Shown: in pieces, positions 59,200 to 64,000 of the stretch
Layout: every line of letters begins with the position of its first letter
Position numbering within the stretch: position 1 is the stretch's first letter
NCBI GenBank assembly: GCA_021234155.1
Contig: JAJEKV010000030.1
Coordinates: 1,250,901 to 1,314,900 of the forward strand
From: Isoetes taiwanensis
Lineage: Eukaryota; Streptophyta; Lycopodiopsida; Isoetales; Isoetaceae
Length of the DNA: 64,000 nt
Direction of reading: 5' to 3'
The notes under the pieces: model-generated
Told to the model about the DNA's origin: nothing
Databases searched by the model: none
What the model saw: the letters and a program-made list of their open reading frames with translations, nothing else
Made by a program: the position numbers and the translations under genes

Positions 59200-59345
59200 G
59201 GCCCCGAAGGGGCCAAAAGTTTTTTGAGTTAACATAAACCATTACATCCAACAGTTTTAAATTAAATTCCCCCTCAGACCCCTTTTGGTTTGAGTGCATA
59301 TTCCCACGGGAGGTGACCTAGGGCAACGAATTCTCATGATGCCCA
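59200..59345. mobile_element. MITE family M1, half copy D with preceding hairpin
   Basis: The hairpin GGCCCC-GAA-GGGGCC (59200-59214), then TTAACATAAACCATTACATC, ATTCCCCCTCAGACCCC, TTTTGGTTTGAGTGCATATT and a GGGCAACGAATTC block. The last matches the reverse complement of the right half of copies A and B. Only one arm is present. Confidence 0.7.
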
Positions 59346-60018
59346 AGCCCATTCTCTAGCTAGAAAATTGCTAGTAATCTAAAATGTATAGAACTTGTGT
59401 AACAAAAGCGTATAGTAAGATAACATCCTGGTTGCATAGAATTGGTTGGTTCGCTCAACCAATGTCTCCGGTTTGAGTGCTTATGAGGACATGGAATCTT
59501 AAGAGAGGGGGAATATGAGCTGAAATATGCATGTGATCTATATTTTGTTTTATTAATACCTCAACACAGTTACATAATAAACTTCTAATTGAGAGGTTGA
59601 TGATTCTGTTTATATTCAATATATATTTATTGATACTAAATTGGCTAATCTTTGAAAAAAAGCTGCAGATTTATAGTTTATGCATATATGCCACTAACCT
59701 GGTATTTGTTAATGCTAAGATCTTGGAGAACTTCTTTTGTCAACTCAGCCAAGAAACGACCTGTCAATTGTTAAAGTTTCACTTTATTGTAAGTTGGGCA
59801 TATGTAAAGAGAACAAGACTTTTTGTAGGAAGTATTTATTTTATTCTTATAGGCCTCCCCCCCCCCTTTTTGTTGTGGGGGGAGGGCATGGGAGGGAGGG
59901 AGGAAGGGACATGAGATTTGATTACTATATTTGTGAGACCGCCATGTCTATAAGACGATCAACTTGTATATGCATTATAAAGCAAATCATCTAGTGCATT
60001 AGTCTCTCCTACCTCATA

Positions 60019-60250
60019 TCTAGCATTATAACAGGGGAATTTTTTTGTGAGTTTATACACTTTTTGGCATGGTTTTCATATGATTTCATGGGCGTATTGC
60101 ATGAGGCATACTAATCAGTATATCTAGAGTGCACTCCGCATTTTATTGTCTAAATTCTATATCACCAATGGTTTACCCCATACCCTCCACAAATAAATAA
60201 AAATAAAAAAAAAACAATGGCATGCAAGGCTCGAGAACCCGTACTTTAGG
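60019..60250 (+). repeat. R1 repeat, copy C
   Basis: TCTAGCATTATAACAGGGGA, CATGGTTTTCATATGATTTC, GCATACTAATCAGTATATCT, AGAGTGCAC, then GGCATGCAAGGCTCGAGAAC and CTTTAGGGTTGTG. Same order as copies A and B. Confidence 0.65.
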
Positions 60251-60303
60251 GTTGTGTTGATTAGAGTCTATCCTTTGATTTCGAAGAAGCAGAAGCTCCG
60301 AAG

Positions 60304-60409
60304 CGAACCGACTTCTACTACTCCTCTGATTCTTCAGTACTTCGCCAGAAAGGTTACGAACCGACTTCTACTACTCCTCTGATTCTTCAGTACTTCGCCA
60401 GAAAGGTTA
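60304..60409 (+). repeat. 53-bp perfect tandem duplication
   Basis: CGAACCGACTTCTACTACTC begins at 60304 and again at 60357. The units end AAGGTTA. Confidence 0.9.
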
Positions 60410-60488
60410 GCTTTAATGGCTTTTTTTTTCCACAGTATTTCTCCCTTGTGCATGGCATCAGGGCAACAATATGCAGCATTCATAGTGT

Positions 60489-61120
60489 TTGTCTACAGGG
60501 ACACAAGATTGGGATAGAAAGCGGGCAAAGCAATATGTCCAGCAGGGGCGGTGTTACGTCCAAAATCGACGGATCAACTGGCAAGGAATGGGATGGAATT
60601 ATGCCGAGCTGAGAAAGGCTCCGTTTTTAGGTTTTCAGAAGCTTTACAATGGGAAGAAGCTCGAGGCCCAGATTTACATTCGATATAGACATAGGTAAGA
60701 TTTCGGCCCTTTTCTTGGATTGTTGTAAGGTTTATGAATTGTAAGTATCTTTGATCAATGGGGAAAGATCGCGTGGAACTAGTCCGGGGCTTGCATTTTC
60801 AACCTCTGTGATTCGCCATAGGCGAGATAAGGGCAAAAAATCAATTCCGAAAATAGGTTTGGTGCCCTGTGCCATTGGAGGTACATCCATCAGAGAGTTG
60901 CTTTATGAGCAGATGTTACAGAGAACCAGGGCAATTCCCAGGTGGCTGCTTGCTGACCCATGCACTTTTAATGAAGCAGGGAATGGATGAGTTCTTATGG
61001 AACAGGGGCTCATGTAAAACTTCCTGGACCTTCAATTCGAGAGCCAAATGTGTACTCTTTTGACACTCCATATCAGTTGGCTCTGATTACTGCAGCAGTT
61101 GCAGAAGCTTTCTTTTGAGA
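60489..61120 (+). pseudogene. Gene fragments, one resembling a plant SGNH carbohydrate esterase
   Basis: 60489-60698 reads a 69-residue basic segment I do not recognise, ending at a GTAAGA-like donor. The frame from 60751 reads S-P-G-L-A-F and then I-G-L-V-P-C-A-I-G-G-T-S-I (about 60850-60890). From memory this matches the central block of plant SASA-type esterases (the At4g34215 family). The catalytic Ser and His blocks are not present, so only a piece remains. A third frame (60999-61120) reads H-V-K-L-P-G-P-S-I-R-E-P-N-V-Y, not recognised. The mixture lies behind R1 copy C and looks like captured or rearranged exons. Confidence 0.5.
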
Positions 61121-61819
61121 TTTTGGATGCATTGGTTGTTTGGAAAGCACTTTGGTACTCGTAGCAAAGATTTTAATACATCGTTCCAACCATCAGATAT
61201 CAAATGATCCGTTAGTATTTGATCTCTGGAGAGGTTTCCTCAGTTCTCTAGCCAATAGATCTGCTAAAGTTGCTAAGTTGAATGAGACAAGTTCGCACAT
61301 AATCTTACCATCATAGTTTCAAATGGAAGTGTTGTTTATGGCTTTCCATTCGCTGGACACCTCTGGTAGATTAACTTTGCTTGGAAAGGGTGGTGTCCCT
61401 GTTAGCATCTTCTAATGCAGATAAGCAAATCTCTGGCACATAAATAACTGTCTGGGCATTGCATACTTCTCGGCTTATCTTGTCCTTGAAAAATATGCTT
61501 CTGTATTTTGATGCAATTCCGGTGTGGCTCGTGATTTGGCAAAAGCACTAGGACTTGTAAAGATGTCCCATAAGATGCTGCCGAGAGTTCATTTCTTTCA
61601 TCTTAGCATTGGCATATAAGGTACTAGAGAGATCTCATGTCGTTGGACAACATGATGTTGATGAGCACATCTTTCAACAACTACTGTTGGATGTGAATTG
61701 CTCTATAAATACGTCTGCAAATGGTGGTTTTCTGGGGACTGTTCACACAGTTATCAGAAGTTGAGATTCATTTTAAGGGATGTACTTATGTATGGAGCAA
61801 CAGGGCAATAAAGTCATTT

Positions 61820-61951
61820 GCGAAACTTATTTGTGAGAGGTACATGTTTGTGTTGGAGTATATTAGAAAGTGTCCCTGTTTTTATGCGAAACGTATTTGT
61901 GAGAGGTACATGTTTGTGTTGGAGTATATTAGAAAGTGTCCCTGTTTTTAT
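61820..61951 (+). repeat. 66-bp tandem duplication, in frame
   Basis: GCGAAAC(T/G)TATTTGTGAGAGG starts at 61820 and 61886. The open frame 61721-62038 reads the 22-residue unit twice (I-C-E-R-Y-M-F-V-L-E-Y-I-R-K-C-P). The frame itself has no recognised family. Confidence 0.9.
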
Positions 61952-62203
61952 GCTAGAAATTCCCATTTGATCCCATCAAAACACCTTATGCGTACACGTT
62001 TTCATTTGCATTGTTTTTATGATTTTCATATTCTATAGGCCCTAAGCTTTTTGTTCTTCACAGATGTCATAAACATATAACAATATATAACAATAAACAA
62101 TGATTATATGACTTTCTTCTTGGTTTAGATGCTAGGTATTCACTCAAGGGAGTTTGGACTGTGTATATGTTGTATTGTTATAAATTGTTATAAATTGTTT
62201 AGT

Positions 62204-62662
62204 ATAACTACCAACACATAACTATCATTAACGTTAATTAATACAAACCATTGCATTCCATGCTTAAAAATAAAATTCCCCCTTAAACCCCCTTTGGTTT
62301 GGGAGCATATTCACTGAGGGGTTCGTGAGGCGTGACGAGCAAAAAAAAATATATTTACAATACATGTACAAAATTAACACCATTAAGTACACTCTCTCAA
62401 ATCTTATAGTATTTTGCAAACTTTAATATACAGTATACAAAAACTTGTACATGCATACCCCAAAAACGAGGATCGCTATGTACGGTCCAGATCTTGGAAT
62501 AAGGGGTGAATATGCCCATCCGGCGACTCAAGTTGCGGGAGTAACCCCCGTGTGAATATGCACCCAAACCAAAGGGGGTTTAAGGGGGAATTTTATTTTT
62601 AAGCATGGAATGCAATGGTTTGTATTAATTAACGTTAATGATAGTTATGTGTTGGTAGTTAT
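62204..62662. mobile_element. MITE family M1, copy C (most complete)
   Basis: Inverted arms of about 95-100 bp. The left arm (62204-62310) opens ATAACTACCAACACATAACT and reaches CCTTTGGTTTGGGAGCATAT. The right arm (62555-62662) mirrors it to GATAGTTATGTGTTGGTAGT. The interior is the same as in copies A and B. Total length is about 459 bp, with no coding frame. No clear target-site duplication. Confidence 0.85.
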
Positions 62663-63012
62663 GTGTTGGTTCTTAAAACATCATCTCTACGCTCTAAAAT
62701 ATAAATGATACATCTCCCAATATGTGAGCCTGGAAAATCAAAGCAAATCATCATCGTGTCAACAAGTACATAATACTTCTCTCGGATATCTCTATAAGCA
62801 GCGCAACATGGTCCACATATCTTATAGAGTCTATTTGTGAGGAATGTCACTCCATTGCCTATTTCAACACTAAGCCTATGTGAGCTCAGCCTCATTCTGC
62901 GCATGGCATGCCTATGCTTTGCCAAATATTTTGCATCTGGCAATGTAGGATTAATGAGTCCTATAGAACTCTTTTTTTGCCGCCCCATCTCTCCATGTCC
63001 TTTGTTAAACAT
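62659..63012 (-). pseudogene. Retroelement C-terminal fragment (R-L-S-S-H-R-L type)
   Basis: The minus frame reads H-A-M-R-R-M-R-L-S-S-H-R-L-S-V-E-I-G then a Cys-containing stretch. It resembles the region before the I-E-D-E-x-H finger in RT-type elements (compare 50149-50352), but the finger itself is degenerate. The 5' edge touches MITE copy C. Confidence 0.4.
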
Positions 63013-63059
63013 TCATTTTGACCCATGTGTGAATATCATATTTATACAAACCTAAATCA

Positions 63060-63580
63060 TGAATATCCATCCCCCATTGTGCTATCAATAAGTGGCATCA
63101 ACAAACTAGTAGAGATAAAATGAGAGATAACAAGAGATGGGAGATGAGGAGAGATAGGAGGAGATAGAAATTTTTTTCTCTCTCCTTGAGACAGGAATTA
63201 CCCGTAAGACATGTTAGGGGCATTTTCATTGTTAAGGGAAGGCCTCCCCAAGAAAATTTCGTGCCCTGTCAAAAGTTTCGAGTTCGCATGTTCATGCTTC
63301 AAGCTTCGAACATTGGTTTCTAATTCTGCACACTGGTGGGATCACAGGGAAATTGTTAGAGCATAAGAAACTTGTAGAATTTTGGGCGTGAAACTATTTG
63401 CTTCTGATTGTTCAGCTCTTTCTATCTTGTTTCTAAACTGTTGTGCCACTCTTTTACATTTGATCTCAATTCAACCATTTCTGTAAATGGGTCTATCCCG
63501 CAAAATCGTGCAAAGTCGTGCAAAAAAAAAACCCGGAAGAACCTAAGTTATCTGGTATAAGACTAAATTGTTTGAAGCCT
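63060..63580. other. No recognised feature
   Basis: A/G-rich GAGATAGGAG-type low complexity near 63105-63170, and otherwise nothing. Confidence 0.5.
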
Positions 63581-64000
63581 TCAATGTTTGATTAAAAATT
63601 TGTTTTCTCTGTCGTTGTGAGCATGCGAAACTGACTTGTTTATTCTTAATATTTGAAGAAGCAAAACGTTTCCTGTTGGTATGATTTGGGTAGTAGAATT
63701 TGGGAGGCCAAAAACTCTGCAGATGAAACCATGAATCTTTACAGGGGGGAAGCCATACAAAGAGCCCAACTCTGTCCTAGTCTTCTTTAGATAACGAATG
63801 CATTGGAGTATTGCTTCCCCCTCAAGGGGCATTAATCCGCATTCAGCTAACATCATTTGATATGGCGTTTGGATTTTTACTCCCAGTTCTAGTTGCAGGA
63901 ATTTTTTTAGAACTTGCTCCACATCCTCCCACAAGCACTTCGGTAGGCCCGGGCCCCAAATCTCACAGCCATATAATACCACACTCTGCACTAGAGATTG
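63581..64000 (-). pseudogene. LINE ORF2 fragment, C-terminal to polymerase, running off the window
   Basis: The minus frame reads V-V-L-Y-G-C-E-I-W-G, then W-E-D-V-E-Q-V-L-K-K-F-L, T-P-Y-Q-M-M-L-A-E-C-G and P-L-E-G-E-A. This is the standard block that follows the palm in several LINE clades and the equivalent of 13230-13430 in LINE-1 copy 2. The reading is open to 63581. The polymerase itself would lie beyond 64000. Confidence 0.75.

Noticed and set aside
59850-59905. C-run and G-rich stretch as a structured regulatory element
   Set aside because: It is simple low complexity between unrecognised sequence; nothing else supports a function.
1-64000. tRNA or rRNA genes
   Set aside because: No cloverleaf with T-loop GTTCRANNC in a consistent setting and no rRNA-like block were noticed; a tRNAscan run would settle it.

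Overview
The window looks like nuclear DNA of a land plant, most likely not a flowering plant (a fern or another seed-free plant fits, but the species cannot be fixed). The reasons are two plant genes with spliceosomal introns (an ALE2-type receptor kinase and an AMP deaminase), a chromovirus-like Ty3/gypsy element, several LINE lineages, and a background of about 35-40% G+C interrupted by much more G+C-rich LINE copies. Nothing bacterial is seen: no operons, no CRISPR, no rRNA and no tRNA that I can support.

Layout. 1-4.7 kb: a long decayed LINE (family 1). 4.95-5.26 kb: an LTR fragment. 5.26-18.1 kb: a three-level nest. A second LINE (family 2) is split at 6.52/16.97 kb by a 10.4-kb element with short imperfect terminal inverted repeats. 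That element carries a plus-strand coiled-coil/RING-H2 gene fragment and, converging on it, a minus-strand gene resembling an uncharacterised, probably DDE-type transposase group (the motif S-D-G-A-A-S-Q-F-K and a split H-G-K-G-E-H-D). The transposase-like gene is itself cut by a second family-1 LINE (11.74-14.29 kb). 18.1-26.6 kb: repeats, gene fragments (one F-box/kelch-like), LTR-element remains, two copies of a MITE with long inverted repeats, and truncated LINE 3' ends. 26.6-28.7 kb: AT-rich with nothing recognised. 29.93-32.56 kb: a complete seven-exon receptor kinase gene on the plus strand. 33.4-42.9 kb: short tandem duplications, LINE fragments and a dead chromovirus-type element. 43.69-52.21 kb: nine 3' exons of an AMP deaminase gene on the minus strand, with retroelement debris in its introns. 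53.9-64 kb: a tandem repeat array, more LINE 3' ends, gene fragments (one esterase-like), another MITE and LINE fragments.

The two single-copy genes act independently: one is a plasma-membrane kinase, the other an enzyme of purine salvage. Everything else is mobile DNA in layers, and the nesting gives a relative order: LINE-2 first, then the 10.4-kb element, then LINE-1. Recurrent themes are LINE 3' ends closing with GGACGATAAAA plus a different short tandem repeat at each site, a TIR-MITE family, a shared motif (TAGCATAATGACAGGGG-like) standing before gene-like fragments, and many 45-66 bp perfect tandem duplications. The best candidate for something undescribed is the 10.4-kb element.
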